From contig JADJOI010000003.1 of the NCBI GenBank assembly GCA_016713875.1, positions 3,100,001 to 3,164,000 of the forward strand: DNA of 64,000 nucleotides, written 5' to 3'. Each line of letters begins with the position of its first letter. Within the stretch, counting starts at the first letter, position 1. Below, in pieces: positions 47,501 to 55,981 of the stretch. Source of the stretch: Flavobacteriales bacterium (lineage in GTDB: Bacteria > Bacteroidota > Bacteroidia > Flavobacteriales_F > PHOS-HE28). The notes under the pieces are model-generated. The model was given only the letters and a program-made list of their open reading frames with translations. It ran no database searches and was not told the DNA's origin. Position numbers and translations under genes: made by a program.

Positions 47501-50500
47501 GGTGTTGAGCCTCACCATCGACACCACCTTCTGCGACCAGCCCTTCGCCCAGCAACTGCCCGCATCGCCCCCGGGCGGCACGTGGAGCGGCCCCAATGTC
47601 ACCGCGTCCGGACTGTACACGCCCAATGGCGTCACCCCGCCCAACGACCCCGACAGCCTTCTTTACACGTACCAGGACCCCAACACCCAGTGCATCAACA
47701 GCGCGTGGACCACCGTCAACGTGGTGGTGCCACCCTTCATCGCCTTTGCGGGCAACGACACCTCGGCCTGTGTCGGCGATGCGCCCTTCCCGCTGGTGGG
47801 TGATCCGCCTGGCGGCGACTGGAGCGGTGCGTACGTGCTGCCCGGCTACGCCTTCGACCCGGCCGTGGTGGGCACGTACATGCTCACCTACACCGTCGGC
47901 TCGGCCTCGTGCGAAACGCAGGACCAGGTGGACATCACGGTGGACCCGCTGCCGCCCAGCTTCGCCGGTGCGCCGCTCGTGCTGTGCGTGTACGACCCCG
48001 TGCAGACCCTGCAGGGCACGCCCGCCGGCGGGGTGTGGGACCGGCCGAACACCTTCGACCCCGACACGCTCCCGCTGGGCCCTTCGCTCTTCTGCTACAC
48101 CTACACCGATCCGGCGACCGAGTGCGACAGCACGCACTGCACCACCGTCACCGTGGAACCCATTCCCGTGGCGGACTTCAGCCTGCCTGACAGCGCCTGC
48201 GTGAACGCGCAGGTCGACTTCCTGAACGGCACCGCCTGTGGGTGCACCTGGACCTGGGACTTCGGCGACCTCAGCCTGCCCAGTACGCAACAATCCCCCC
48301 AGCATGTGTACTCGGCCATCGGTACGTACACCGTGCAGCTGGTGGCCACCTCCGGGGCCGGATGCAGCGACACCATCAGCCAGCCGCTGGTGATCACCGA
48401 AGCGCCCACCGCACAGCTCACCTGGACCGTGGCGGACAGCTGCGGCGACGGCCTGGTGCAGGTGACCAACGACCTGGTGATGGTGAACACCACCCACACC
48501 TGGTGGGTGAACGGCGTGGTGGTGAGCAACGCGGTGCAGCCGGGACCCTTCGCCCTGCCGGGGCCGGTGTTCGCGGACACGCTGTACACGCTGGTGTACG
48601 AGCAGAGCAACTTCTGCGGCGCCGATCGCGACACGCTGCTGGTGACCCTGCACCCGCTGCCAGTGGCCTCCTTCGGCACAGATCAACTGATCTACTGCCT
48701 GGCGGACACCGTGTTCATCGGCAACGACAGCTACGGCCTGGTGGACTCGGCGTACTGGCAGCTGGGCGACGGCACCGTGAGCACCAACGGTGCGCCCACC
48801 TGGTTCCACCAGTACGTGCAGGACAGCACCTGGACGATCACCCTGGAGGTGTACAACGAATGTGGCGCCGACACCGCGACCTGGTCCGTCACCGTGCTGC
48901 CCAACCAGGTGACGGCCTTCTTCAGCACCGACACGGTGATCGGCTGCGCGCCCGTCACAAGCACCTTCACCAACTTCAGCGTGGGCGACACGGCCAGCAT
49001 CTGGTATTTCGGCGATGCGAACAACACCACGAGCATCAGCACCAACACGGCCTTCACCTACACGGATCCGGGCACCTACACCGTGCAGCTGGTGGCGCTG
49101 GGCTGCGGGGTGGACACGGCCACGCAGGTGATCGAGGTGCTGGCCCTGCCGGTGGTGGACGCCCTCAGCGACCCCACCGTGTGCCTGGGCGAGGCGGTGA
49201 GCTTCAGCGCGAGCGGCGCGGGCCTCGTGGGCCTGCTGTGGTCCTTTGGCGACGGCAGCTTCGACTCCATCCCCAACCCCACGCACACGTATGCCGCAGC
49301 GGGCACCTACGACGTGATCCTCACCGTGGTGAGCAACATCACACTGTGCCCCTCGGCGGACACGATCCAGGTGGAGGTGGTGGAGGCCCCGGTGCTGGCC
49401 CTGAGCGTGGCCGACACCGTGTTCTGCGTGCCCTTCGACCTGACGCTGAGCGCCACCGGCACCACGGGCAGCAACCTGAGCTATGTGTGGACGCTCGGCG
49501 GCGACACCGTGTCGTACAGCCCCAGCCCGCTGCCGCAGGCCATCACCGCACCGGGCGCCCAGCTGATCACCGTCACCGTGGAGGACCTGCTCACCGGCTG
49601 CCGCGACAGCACGGCCCTGACCGTGGTGGGCCTGGAAACGCCGGTGAGCGGCCTGCTGCTCGATCCCTACGACCCGTGCGGCGACCCCGCCCAGCTGGTG
49701 GCCACCAGCACGAGCACCCCGCCGCAGGCCACGCTCGCGTGGAGCATCAACGGCCAGCTGGTGGGGCAGGGGCCGGTGCTCGCCACGCCGTACAGCACGC
49801 CCGGCACGCACACCCTGGCGCTGGTGGCCGAACTGCCGGGCCCCTGCGCGGACACGGCCACCACGACCTTCACCCTGCTGGAACGCCCGCTGGCCGGCTT
49901 CGATCCCGGGCCCGCCTGCCTGGGGCAGGCCATCCCCATCACCGACACCAGCAGCAACGCCGTGGCCTGGTGGTGGTACCTCAACGGCGCGTTCGTCGGC
50001 AATGATCCCGCGGGCAGCGGCCTGGTGCCGTCCGGCCTGGGCAACGACACCATCGCCCTGGCGGTGACGAGCCCGGATGGCTGCCGCGACAGCACGTGGG
50101 TGGTAGTGGATGTCAACGCCCCGCCGCTGGCCGTGCTGATGGCCGATCCGCAGGCCGACTGCGAGACGGTGCTGCTCAACGCCGCCTTCGCGCCCAACAG
50201 CACGTACGTATGGTTCGTCAACGGCCAGCCCTACAGCGCGGAGCGCGCGCCACCGTACTACCTGCCCGCCGATGCCACGGACGCCGTGGCGTTCACGCTG
50301 GTGGTGACCAGCACGGACAGCTGCAGCAGCACCGATGAGGTCACGGTGTACCCGCCCACCTGCGTGAACGTGCCCAACGCCTTCACGGTGGACGGGGACG
50401 GCAACAACGAGCTGTTCTTCCCGGTGGTGTATCCGGCGGCGCGTTTCCGCGCGTTCAGCATCTTCAACCGGTGGGGCGAGCTCATCCACCAGTGCGCCGG

Positions 50501-50633
50501 CACGGTGGTGCCGTGGGACGGCACGGTGAGCGGCGTGCGCGCCCAGGACGGTGTGTATGTGTGGAAGCTGCGTTACAGCGACGGCAACAACAACGAGCTG
50601 GAGAAGGTGGGGCACGTGACCTTGTTGCGATGA
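44565..50633 (+). CDS. Giant PKD-repeat surface protein with gliding-motility type T9SS C-terminal domain
   Basis: About 2,022 residues. A signal peptide (RSPRWCMRAALAALLVG) precedes many PKD/Ig-like repeats, with motifs such as TWDFGDLSLPS, LLWSFGDGSFDSIPNP, ADTVF- and CSDT-type blocks. A sub-family of GGTWSG repeats lies between about 46,850 and 47,900. The C-terminus (CVNVPNAFTVDGDGNNELFF to FSIFNRWGELIHQC) is the gliding-motility-associated domain (CHU_C), a type B T9SS signal. It resembles SprB-like or adhesin proteins. The start at 44565 was preferred to GTG 44499 because it gives a clean signal peptide, and a GAACTTTG box lies 6 bp upstream. Base composition changes near 45,780. Confidence 0.85.
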   Translation: MDRSPRWCMRAALAALLVGAGGGVVGQCNVTITPSNTSPCLGDTIGLSALVVGLNSPFTYTWSVAGGSGTFSATNTSSPQFSPSSAGAMTITVLVTDTTGATCSDTQLLNVTNASIASLTAITGNGVTFVNFFGVPTFSYCTGSSWAFDFMQMGSTLPGATYSITWGDGTGTGVLPMPWNTLSHTYSGFGTYVLTYTVFDANGCSDTEVYNIYIGQFPVATFAPVASYSGICAGDQLSFTLTPGPNNSPGTTYTIDWGDGVVQSFPHPPQSAHDHVYANTSCGQPNNSFLITVTVTNPCNTYTTTSGPYPVSEAPMADFDIIPSPACVGATVQLIGQSEGQNAYQLPGTQTVVCDPAAQLWMVSPMTGVSLSQFPGNPNATVVFSQPGIYDVTLNVNNPACGTDDLVQQICIEPPLVPTFDTTQVGLCNPVTLNLQNTTDLTDNCSVQWDWVVSGSGFCGATAAWQWTNGGATSASPSIQFTAPGTYAVRLRAFNSCGWQQSAPVTVTVFDDPVVQLGGALSLCEGDGANPAATYTTCGTPILTYLWSMPSATPSSSTLPIPGPVTINASGTISVTVTSVCGPVTASNPVIANPDPPASMVPPGPIDICQGQPLTLGATNVPGATFVWTSPLGVTFATDTVVIPAVGPAEDGLWTVVAYLGVCDGPPATVDVNIILAPVLGVVANPSTICVGDSSTLVAVNATSYTWSIGSAPVGSGSTLVVAPTATTSYTVEGDVGGCISELDVTVTVNPLPAANAGPDLTACDQPIPITLLPITPGGTWSGPHVVPPDQYLPSGITPANDPDTLVYTVTDLNGCVNSDTITVTVVLPPAPVTAGPDTLICLNSGDLQLVADQPGGTWSNSTWVNGAGLFTPGAVSTELVVYTVGAGSCAVDDTVQVQVVPGASVDAGLDDQLCVNDLAVQLAPNPLGGTWSGNGVNATGLFDPALAGPGAQLLTYTYPDPNGCIVVDQLTVQVDPLPVLSLTIDTTFCDQPFAQQLPASPPGGTWSGPNVTASGLYTPNGVTPPNDPDSLLYTYQDPNTQCINSAWTTVNVVVPPFIAFAGNDTSACVGDAPFPLVGDPPGGDWSGAYVLPGYAFDPAVVGTYMLTYTVGSASCETQDQVDITVDPLPPSFAGAPLVLCVYDPVQTLQGTPAGGVWDRPNTFDPDTLPLGPSLFCYTYTDPATECDSTHCTTVTVEPIPVADFSLPDSACVNAQVDFLNGTACGCTWTWDFGDLSLPSTQQSPQHVYSAIGTYTVQLVATSGAGCSDTISQPLVITEAPTAQLTWTVADSCGDGLVQVTNDLVMVNTTHTWWVNGVVVSNAVQPGPFALPGPVFADTLYTLVYEQSNFCGADRDTLLVTLHPLPVASFGTDQLIYCLADTVFIGNDSYGLVDSAYWQLGDGTVSTNGAPTWFHQYVQDSTWTITLEVYNECGADTATWSVTVLPNQVTAFFSTDTVIGCAPVTSTFTNFSVGDTASIWYFGDANNTTSISTNTAFTYTDPGTYTVQLVALGCGVDTATQVIEVLALPVVDALSDPTVCLGEAVSFSASGAGLVGLLWSFGDGSFDSIPNPTHTYAAAGTYDVILTVVSNITLCPSADTIQVEVVEAPVLALSVADTVFCVPFDLTLSATGTTGSNLSYVWTLGGDTVSYSPSPLPQAITAPGAQLITVTVEDLLTGCRDSTALTVVGLETPVSGLLLDPYDPCGDPAQLVATSTSTPPQATLAWSINGQLVGQGPVLATPYSTPGTHTLALVAELPGPCADTATTTFTLLERPLAGFDPGPACLGQAIPITDTSSNAVAWWWYLNGAFVGNDPAGSGLVPSGLGNDTIALAVTSPDGCRDSTWVVVDVNAPPLAVLMADPQADCETVLLNAAFAPNSTYVWFVNGQPYSAERAPPYYLPADATDAVAFTLVVTSTDSCSSTDEVTVYPPTCVNVPNAFTVDGDGNNELFFPVVYPAARFRAFSIFNRWGELIHQCAGTVVPWDGTVSGVRAQDGVYVWKLRYSDGNNNELEKVGHVTLLR

Positions 50634-53011
50634 GGGGGGAGCGCCACCGCAATCGGACGATCGAGCTGCGTAGATGTAGCCGACCGTTTCGTCAGGTGGT
50701 CATGGTCACATCCTTCGGGGCCGCGCTCGTAGGATGCGACAGAGGCGGTGGTGCATCGGAGACCACCGAGGCGGACACGACACGGTATCGCGTGCTTTGT
50801 GAAGCCGTGAAGTCCGTTTACCGCACCCATCCGGATAGTGCATGGGCGTTGCTTGAACAGGCGGAAGCGACGGCTGCACGCATCGGAGGGGACAGTCTGC
50901 GGTACGACGTCGAAGACCTGCACTATGAGGTTCTTCAGGCCCGGTATGACACCAGCGCCCTTCAGTACCAATTGGGTCGGATCGCCGATCGTGAGCGCAA
51001 CGGTGCACGTGTGCCTCTGATGCATGCGTGGATGAATCTGGCCCTGAACCGCCTTCAAGCGGGCGACTTCCCTGCCGCGGACAGTCTGCTTCGTCTCGCT
51101 CGTAGCGAGGCCCTCGCCCTGAACGACAGCATCGATCTTGCCCAGACCGGATGGATGTTGATGAACGTGCTGAGCATGACCGGTCATCCGGATTCAGCCA
51201 TTGCCATCGGCAGAGAGGTGCTGCGCACCCCACCGACCGGTTCCGTCAGGCCGATCATCGAACTGGTGCGCCTGGACCAGGCCATCGCCTACATGGGGAA
51301 CGGGGATGTGGACAGTGCGGACCACCTTTTCCGGGCAGGCCTATCCTCGGACTGGGTGATGAACAACCCGCATATCTGGCAGGCCGGCGCGGTGAACTAT
51401 GCCGAACTGAAGACGAACCGAGGAGACCTCGCTGGAGCGTTGGATCTCCTCCTCGCGTCCGAAACGAAATTGGCCGCGTTGGGCGATACCCTCCAACTCG
51501 CGGTCCTGAAGATGAACATGGGGAGCCTGCTCGCCGCCTTGCATCGACCGGAAGAGGCCCACGCGGCTTACGCGGATGCGCGGAAGTACGCCATGGTCGT
51601 GGGCATGGAGGATATCTCCACCACGACACTAGGACTGATGGCCCTGCTCAGGTTGAACAGGGATGGGCGCATCCACAGTGCATCGGCCATGGTCGGCGAA
51701 GCATCTGTCCGCTCGGACCTGAAGACGTTGCAGGAGGCGCTGGGTGCGGCGCGCGCGAACGCCAATCAGCGTTTCGTCGACCTCTTCCTGACGGGAATTG
51801 GATCGGCATTTCTCCGGCTCGGGGACCTTCATCGTGCCCGCCTGACGGTGGACAGTGCACTGTGGGAGGCCCGGAAGAGGCGCGATCGGAGCACGCTTCG
51901 GGAAGCGCTGCTTGTGTCCGGAGACATCCATAGGAGCCAAGGCTTGCTCGAGGACGCGGACCGCGCCTATTCAGAGGCGCTCCGCATCTGTCGTGATGTC
52001 GGGGAGAAGCAGCACACCATCCGGACTTTGGACCGCTTGGCTGCGGTGTACGAAGCAGGGGGGCGAACAGGGTCGGCACTTGCGGCGACCAAGGAGGCGA
52101 AGGACATTCAGCTCCGGCTCTTCACGGACAGCACCATGAATGAGGTGGCACGGTTGGAGGCCCGGGCCGCTTTCGAGAAGAAGCAGATGGCCGACAGCCT
52201 CGCCCACGTGCAGCAGCTCGCCCTGGAGCGCGCCGAGGCCGCTTCACGCATCGAGCGGCAGCGCACGCGCACCCTGGCGGCCGCGGGTGGCGGGGTCCTG
52301 CTGGTGCTGGGCGGTGGGGCGGCCTTCGTGCTGGACCGCCGCCGCCGGAAGCAGGAGTTCGCGCGGCGCACGGCCGAGCTCGAACGCGAGGCCGCCCGCT
52401 TCGAGACGCAGGCCCTGCGCAGCCAGATGAACCCGCACTTCATCTTCAACGCGCTCAACTCCATCGCCGGCTTCATCCAGGGCAACGATCCGGACCGCGC
52501 CCAGAGCTTCCTGGCGCGCTTCGCCCGGCTGATGCGCGCCGTGCTGGAGAACAGCCGCTTCGCCGAGGTGCCGCTGGACAAGGACCTGGAGGTGCTGCGC
52601 GCCTACATGGAGCTGGAGCGCATCCGCGCCCAGGGCAAGTTCGATTTCAGCATCCGGGTGGACCCCGCGCTGGACCCTGCGGACGTGCTGGTGCCGCCCC
52701 TGCTGGCGCAGCCCTTCGTGGAGAACGCCATCTGGCACGGCGTGGCGGGCAAGGAGGGCGCCGGCCACATCGCCGTGCATGTGGAGCGATGGGAGGGTCA
52801 GCTGTGCATCCGCGTGGAGGACGATGGCGTGGGCCGCGCGCAACCGCGCAGCGCGGTCAGCAAGGAGAAGACCAGCCTGGGCACCGCCATCACGCGCAGC
52901 CGGCTGGACCTGGTGCGGAAGCAGAAGGGCGCATCGGCCGGCTTCGCGTATGTGGACGTGCCGGTGGGCACGCGGGTGGAGATCCACCTGCCGCTGGAAT
53001 TGGCGGCTTAG
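50630..53011 (+). CDS. LytS-like sensor histidine kinase with TPR sensor region
   Basis: A 793-residue kinase. The N-terminus has a lipobox-like LVGC (residues 33-36), suggesting an outward or membrane-anchored sensor. About 18 helical TPR-like repeats follow (to about 510), for example AWALLEQAEATAARIGG and LAGALDLLLASETKLA. A coiled coil and a transmembrane helix (about 548-565, AAGGGVLLVLGGGAAFVL) lead to a His_kinase domain, with QMNPHFIFNALNSI (phospho-His near 603) and LLAQPFVENAIWHG as ATP-binding N-box. It overlaps the PKD gene stop by four bases, and lies 90 bp before its LytTR partner. Base composition shifts near 52,150, between sensor and kinase halves. Confidence 0.88.
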   Translation: MRGERHRNRTIELRRCSRPFRQVVMVTSFGAALVGCDRGGGASETTEADTTRYRVLCEAVKSVYRTHPDSAWALLEQAEATAARIGGDSLRYDVEDLHYEVLQARYDTSALQYQLGRIADRERNGARVPLMHAWMNLALNRLQAGDFPAADSLLRLARSEALALNDSIDLAQTGWMLMNVLSMTGHPDSAIAIGREVLRTPPTGSVRPIIELVRLDQAIAYMGNGDVDSADHLFRAGLSSDWVMNNPHIWQAGAVNYAELKTNRGDLAGALDLLLASETKLAALGDTLQLAVLKMNMGSLLAALHRPEEAHAAYADARKYAMVVGMEDISTTTLGLMALLRLNRDGRIHSASAMVGEASVRSDLKTLQEALGAARANANQRFVDLFLTGIGSAFLRLGDLHRARLTVDSALWEARKRRDRSTLREALLVSGDIHRSQGLLEDADRAYSEALRICRDVGEKQHTIRTLDRLAAVYEAGGRTGSALAATKEAKDIQLRLFTDSTMNEVARLEARAAFEKKQMADSLAHVQQLALERAEAASRIERQRTRTLAAAGGGVLLVLGGGAAFVLDRRRRKQEFARRTAELEREAARFETQALRSQMNPHFIFNALNSIAGFIQGNDPDRAQSFLARFARLMRAVLENSRFAEVPLDKDLEVLRAYMELERIRAQGKFDFSIRVDPALDPADVLVPPLLAQPFVENAIWHGVAGKEGAGHIAVHVERWEGQLCIRVEDDGVGRAQPRSAVSKEKTSLGTAITRSRLDLVRKQKGASAGFAYVDVPVGTRVEIHLPLELAA

Positions 53012-53043
53012 GTCCGCGGAGGTCCCGTCGCTGGCCGTGCCGC

Positions 53044-53074
53044 TTGGCCGAACGCGGGTCGGATGGTAGCTTGC
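53044..53074 (+). promoter_or_regulatory. Promoter for the LytTR regulator
   Basis: TTG (53044-53046) - 20 bp - TAGCTTGC (53067-53074), close to the Bacteroidota TTG-N19-TAnnTTTG consensus; ATG at 53102. Confidence 0.55.
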
Positions 53075-53101
53075 GGTGCGCGGTGCTGATCGCGTTTGCC
53101 C

Positions 53102-53857
53102 ATGAGCGGGAACCGGACCACGGCGGCGATCATCGACGATGAAGCGATCTGCATCATGGCGTTGGAAGGCCTGCTGCGCCGCCGCCATCCCGAACTGGAC
53201 CTGGTGGGCACCGCGGCCGATGTGCCCGGTGGCGTGGCGCTGGTGAAGGACAAGCGTCCGGACCTGCTCTTCCTGGACGTAGAACTGGGCGACATGACCG
53301 GCTTCGATCTGCTGAAGGCCGTCGCCCCGCTGCGTCCGCAGGTGGTGTTCACCACCGCGCACGAGAGCTATGCGGTGAAGGCCATCCGCTTCAACGCGCT
53401 GGACTACCTGCTGAAGCCCATCGACCCCGAGGAGCTGGACGACGCGGTGAACAAGGCCGTGCGCGAGCGCGTCGGCCATGCGTCCGCACCGGACCGCATC
53501 GCACCATTGCTGGGCACGCTGATGAGCGACCGCCAGCTGGCGCTGCCCGATGCGGGCGGCCTGGTGGTGGTGCACTTGGACGACATCCTGTACTGCACCA
53601 GCGACAACAACTACACCTCGGTGAACGTGCGAGGCGACAAGAAGCCGCTGGTGGTGAGCCGTCCGCTGAGCGAGTTCGACGCCTTCCTCGGCGGGCAGGG
53701 CTTCGTGCGCATCCACCAGAGCCACCTGATCAACCGCAAGCACATCCGCCGCTACGTCAAGGGCGAGGGCGGCGAGGTGATCATGAGCGACGGCGCCAAC
53801 CTGCCGGTGAGCCGGAGGCAGAAGGCCGAGCTCATGGAGGTGCTGGAGCGCCTGTAA
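53102..53857 (+). CDS. LytTR-family response regulator (partner of the LytS-like kinase)
   Basis: A 251-residue regulator. The receiver domain (1-120) has phospho-acceptor Asp59 in LLFLDVELGDMTG, the acidic pair IIDDEA, and VFTTAHESYAVKAI plus LDYLLKPIDPEEL. The LytTR DNA-binding domain (about 150-250) has ILYCTSDNNYTSVNV, GFVRIHQSHLINRKHI and LPVSRRQKAELMEVL. It follows the LytS-like kinase and precedes genes whose promoters carry 13-bp direct repeats with the spacing used by LytTR domains. The nearest pair is 24 bp after its stop. Regulation of those genes is inferred. Confidence 0.94.
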   Translation: MSGNRTTAAIIDDEAICIMALEGLLRRRHPELDLVGTAADVPGGVALVKDKRPDLLFLDVELGDMTGFDLLKAVAPLRPQVVFTTAHESYAVKAIRFNALDYLLKPIDPEELDDAVNKAVRERVGHASAPDRIAPLLGTLMSDRQLALPDAGGLVVVHLDDILYCTSDNNYTSVNVRGDKKPLVVSRPLSEFDAFLGGQGFVRIHQSHLINRKHIRRYVKGEGGEVIMSDGANLPVSRRQKAELMEVLERL

Positions 53858-53880
53858 CCTAGAACGCAGGCCGGGCTGGG

Positions 53881-53914
53881 TGCCGGATCCTCGCTCCACC
53901 CTGCCGGATCCTCG
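53881..53914 (+). promoter_or_regulatory. 13-bp direct repeat, 21-bp period, upstream of the 53991 gene
   Basis: tgccggatcctcg at 53881-53893 and 53902-53914, perfect, 21 bp apart. The core CCGGATCCTC recurs, again twice at 21-bp spacing, upstream of 56923. The box AATTTTG of the promoter starts at 53946, exactly 42 bp after the core of the second copy. Same geometry as at 56809 and 6226. Confidence 0.7.
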
Positions 53915-53944
53915 ATCGCCATGGAAGGGGCCGTGCGGCCGCTG

Positions 53945-53957
53945 GAATTTTGGTCCG
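53945..53957 (+). promoter_or_regulatory. -7 box of the 53991 promoter
   Basis: gAATTTTGGTCCG aligns with GAGTTTTGACCCG at 56874-56886 and CAGTTTTGACCCA at 6292-6304. It fits the last five bases of TAnnTTTG. Confidence 0.55.
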
Positions 53958-53990
53958 TCACCGCACGATCACCCATCAACCGAAGCACCC

Positions 53991-54794
53991 ATGGCCACCC
54001 GCATCCCTTCCCTCCGCACCCCTTTCGTCCGCGGCCTCGCCGCCTTGCTCCTCTTCACCGCCACATCCCTAGCGGCCCAGACCGAAGGGCTGGAGGCGCA
54101 CATCCGCCAGCTGGACCGCCTGATCGCCCAGGCCGCCGCCGAACAGAACTACGCCGCCGCCGCCGGGCTCCAGCGCGACCGCGCCAACTGGGTGGCCTTG
54201 CAGGAAGCGATCGACCATCACGACGCCGCCCGCATCCTGGCGCTGCAGCAGGCCCTGGCCAACCCATACGTGTACACGGCCGGCGGCTCCGCCCAGCGCC
54301 CGGCGGAGGCCGCACCCGCCGCCGGCGGCCCCGAGTTCCTGCACCAGGTGTACACCCGCGAGACCGACGGCAGCTACAAACCCCTGGAGAAACAGGAGGC
54401 CAGCAACGCCTCCTCCGGCGGCGGCTACGGCGGCTTCGGCGGTCGCGTCTCATCGAAGAAGATCCCCGGCGACCGCTCCAACGTGCGCTTCGCGGCCACC
54501 GCCCTGCCCCGCTTCGTGGTGAAGACCTATCCGGGGCAGGACCCGTCGGACATCATCGAGCTGGTGCGCTTCGAGGTGCGCGGCGCCCGCAAGGACCGGT
54601 ACGTGGACATGAGCAAGAGCAGCCACGCCTTCTACCACCACTCGAGCAGCGAGGTCACCGACAACCGCATGCGCATCGCCTTCACCCACCTGGGCGACCA
54701 GGTGTACGAGATCGCTCTTGACGCACCGCTGGCCGCCGGCGAGTACGCCTTCATGAACGGGCAGAAGGTCTTCGCCTTCGGCGTGAACGAATGA
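53991..54794 (+). CDS. Hypothetical exported protein
   Basis: A 267-residue protein with a signal peptide (about 1-27, FVRGLAALLLFTATSLAAQ). Residues 30-85 form an amphipathic helical region (AHIRQLDRLIAQAAAEQN). A Gly-rich hinge follows (SSGGGYGGFGGRVSSKK). The C-terminal beta-rich domain (about 160-267) has VRFAATALPRFVVKTYPGQD, DRYVDMSKSSHAFYHH and PLAAGEYAFMNGQKVFAFG, the last resembling a beta-hairpin end found in several Bacteroidota exported proteins. Function unknown. It lies just downstream of the LytTR regulator and has its own promoter with the 13-bp direct repeat. Confidence 0.7.
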   Translation: MATRIPSLRTPFVRGLAALLLFTATSLAAQTEGLEAHIRQLDRLIAQAAAEQNYAAAAGLQRDRANWVALQEAIDHHDAARILALQQALANPYVYTAGGSAQRPAEAAPAAGGPEFLHQVYTRETDGSYKPLEKQEASNASSGGGYGGFGGRVSSKKIPGDRSNVRFAATALPRFVVKTYPGQDPSDIIELVRFEVRGARKDRYVDMSKSSHAFYHHSSSEVTDNRMRIAFTHLGDQVYEIALDAPLAAGEYAFMNGQKVFAFGVNE

Positions 54795-54864
54795 TCCATT
54801 GATCGATCACACCCCTGCAAAGCTCCAAGTCAACCCTCATCCGAACGACCAACTCAACACGACC

Positions 54865-55977
54865 ATGAACATCGCTCGACATGCTGCATGCACAGCCCTC
54901 TCATTTCTGATCGCTGCATCGGCCATCGGCCAGCACCACCGCATCGGCTATGCCGAATTCGTCAACGCGGGACAGTGGGACACGATCACCCAATACGTGG
55001 TCACCTTTGATGCTCAAGGTCGCGAGACGACCCGGGACTATAACGTGTTCGACCAGCTAACGGGGAACTGGAACCTGGCCGGTCGGATCACAACGACATG
55101 GACCTCAGGAGGCCAGCGCGCCACGTGGACATACCTGGCGTTCGACCAGCTCATGGGCACGATCCTGGCCGGGGATAGTTCGGTGTACGGCTATGATGCG
55201 CAGGACAGTTTGGCGCAGGCCGAGCGCTATACCTGGCTCTCCGGGGCCTGGCAACTGACGCGCAGTGTGAACGTGTTCAGGGGGCCGACCGGCGCCCAGG
55301 ACAGCCTGCTCCATTTCGTCCATGATGGGGGAGTGCCCGTCCTGCGATCCCGCGATCGCGTGACCAATGATCCGCTGGACCGGCCCATCGGCATCGTGGC
55401 GGACACGCTGGGTGTGGTGTGGGTCACCACGGACAGCACCATGATCATCTACGACACGGACGGACGGGTCGGGCAGGTCACCAAGATCGAGCTGTTCGCC
55501 ACCACGGAGCAGGGTGAACGACGCACCTACACCTACGATGCCCAGGGCTTTCAGGACCGCATTGATCGCGAAAGCAGGCCCCCGGGCGGTGCGTTCGAAC
55601 TGAAGGGGTGGACCTTGTTGGACCCGGCCGGGGACGGCCTGTACAACACGGTGGATACGGTATGGGACGTGCTTGCCCAGGCATGGGCACCAGGGTTCCG
55701 CATCCACTGGGAGGACGCGACCACCGCGGTCCCGGAGCTCGTGCGGTCGACCAGCCTGCGCGCCTTCCCCAACCCGGCCACCGACCAGGTGTTCCTGCCC
55801 GACCTCGGGGCGGGCGTGGCCGTGGACCTGATCGCGGCGGATGGCCGGGTGATCACCGGCGGGCGTACCGAAGCGCTCGGGTCGCTGGATATCGGCGACC
55901 TTTCGCCCGGGCTCCATGTGATCAGGGCCTTCACCACCAACGGCTCGATCGCCACCACCATCATCCTCAAACACTGA
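54865..55977 (+). CDS. T9SS-secreted hypothetical protein with YD-like repeats
   Basis: A 370-residue exported protein: signal peptide (about 1-23, CTALSFLIAASAIGQ), then a series of degenerate repeats about 50 residues long (ITQYVVTFDAQGRETTRDYN, SSVYGYDAQDSLAQ, RTYTYDAQGFQDRIDRE). These resemble those in Bacteroidota surface proteins with YDAQG units. The C-terminus (about 290-370, SLRAFPNPATDQVFLPDLG to LSPGLHVIRAFTTNG) is a type A T9SS sorting domain. Probably displayed on the surface or released. It follows the 53991 gene by 70 bp and may be co-transcribed. Confidence 0.8.
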   Translation: MNIARHAACTALSFLIAASAIGQHHRIGYAEFVNAGQWDTITQYVVTFDAQGRETTRDYNVFDQLTGNWNLAGRITTTWTSGGQRATWTYLAFDQLMGTILAGDSSVYGYDAQDSLAQAERYTWLSGAWQLTRSVNVFRGPTGAQDSLLHFVHDGGVPVLRSRDRVTNDPLDRPIGIVADTLGVVWVTTDSTMIIYDTDGRVGQVTKIELFATTEQGERRTYTYDAQGFQDRIDRESRPPGGAFELKGWTLLDPAGDGLYNTVDTVWDVLAQAWAPGFRIHWEDATTAVPELVRSTSLRAFPNPATDQVFLPDLGAGVAVDLIAADGRVITGGRTEALGSLDIGDLSPGLHVIRAFTTNGSIATTIILKH

Positions 55978-55981
55978 TCCC

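Noticed and set aside
45717..50615. A 1,632-codon open frame antisense to the giant PKD gene
   Set aside because: It arises because GC-rich third positions leave few stops in that antisense frame. No conserved motif, and the sense frame has signal peptide, PKD repeats and sorting domain.
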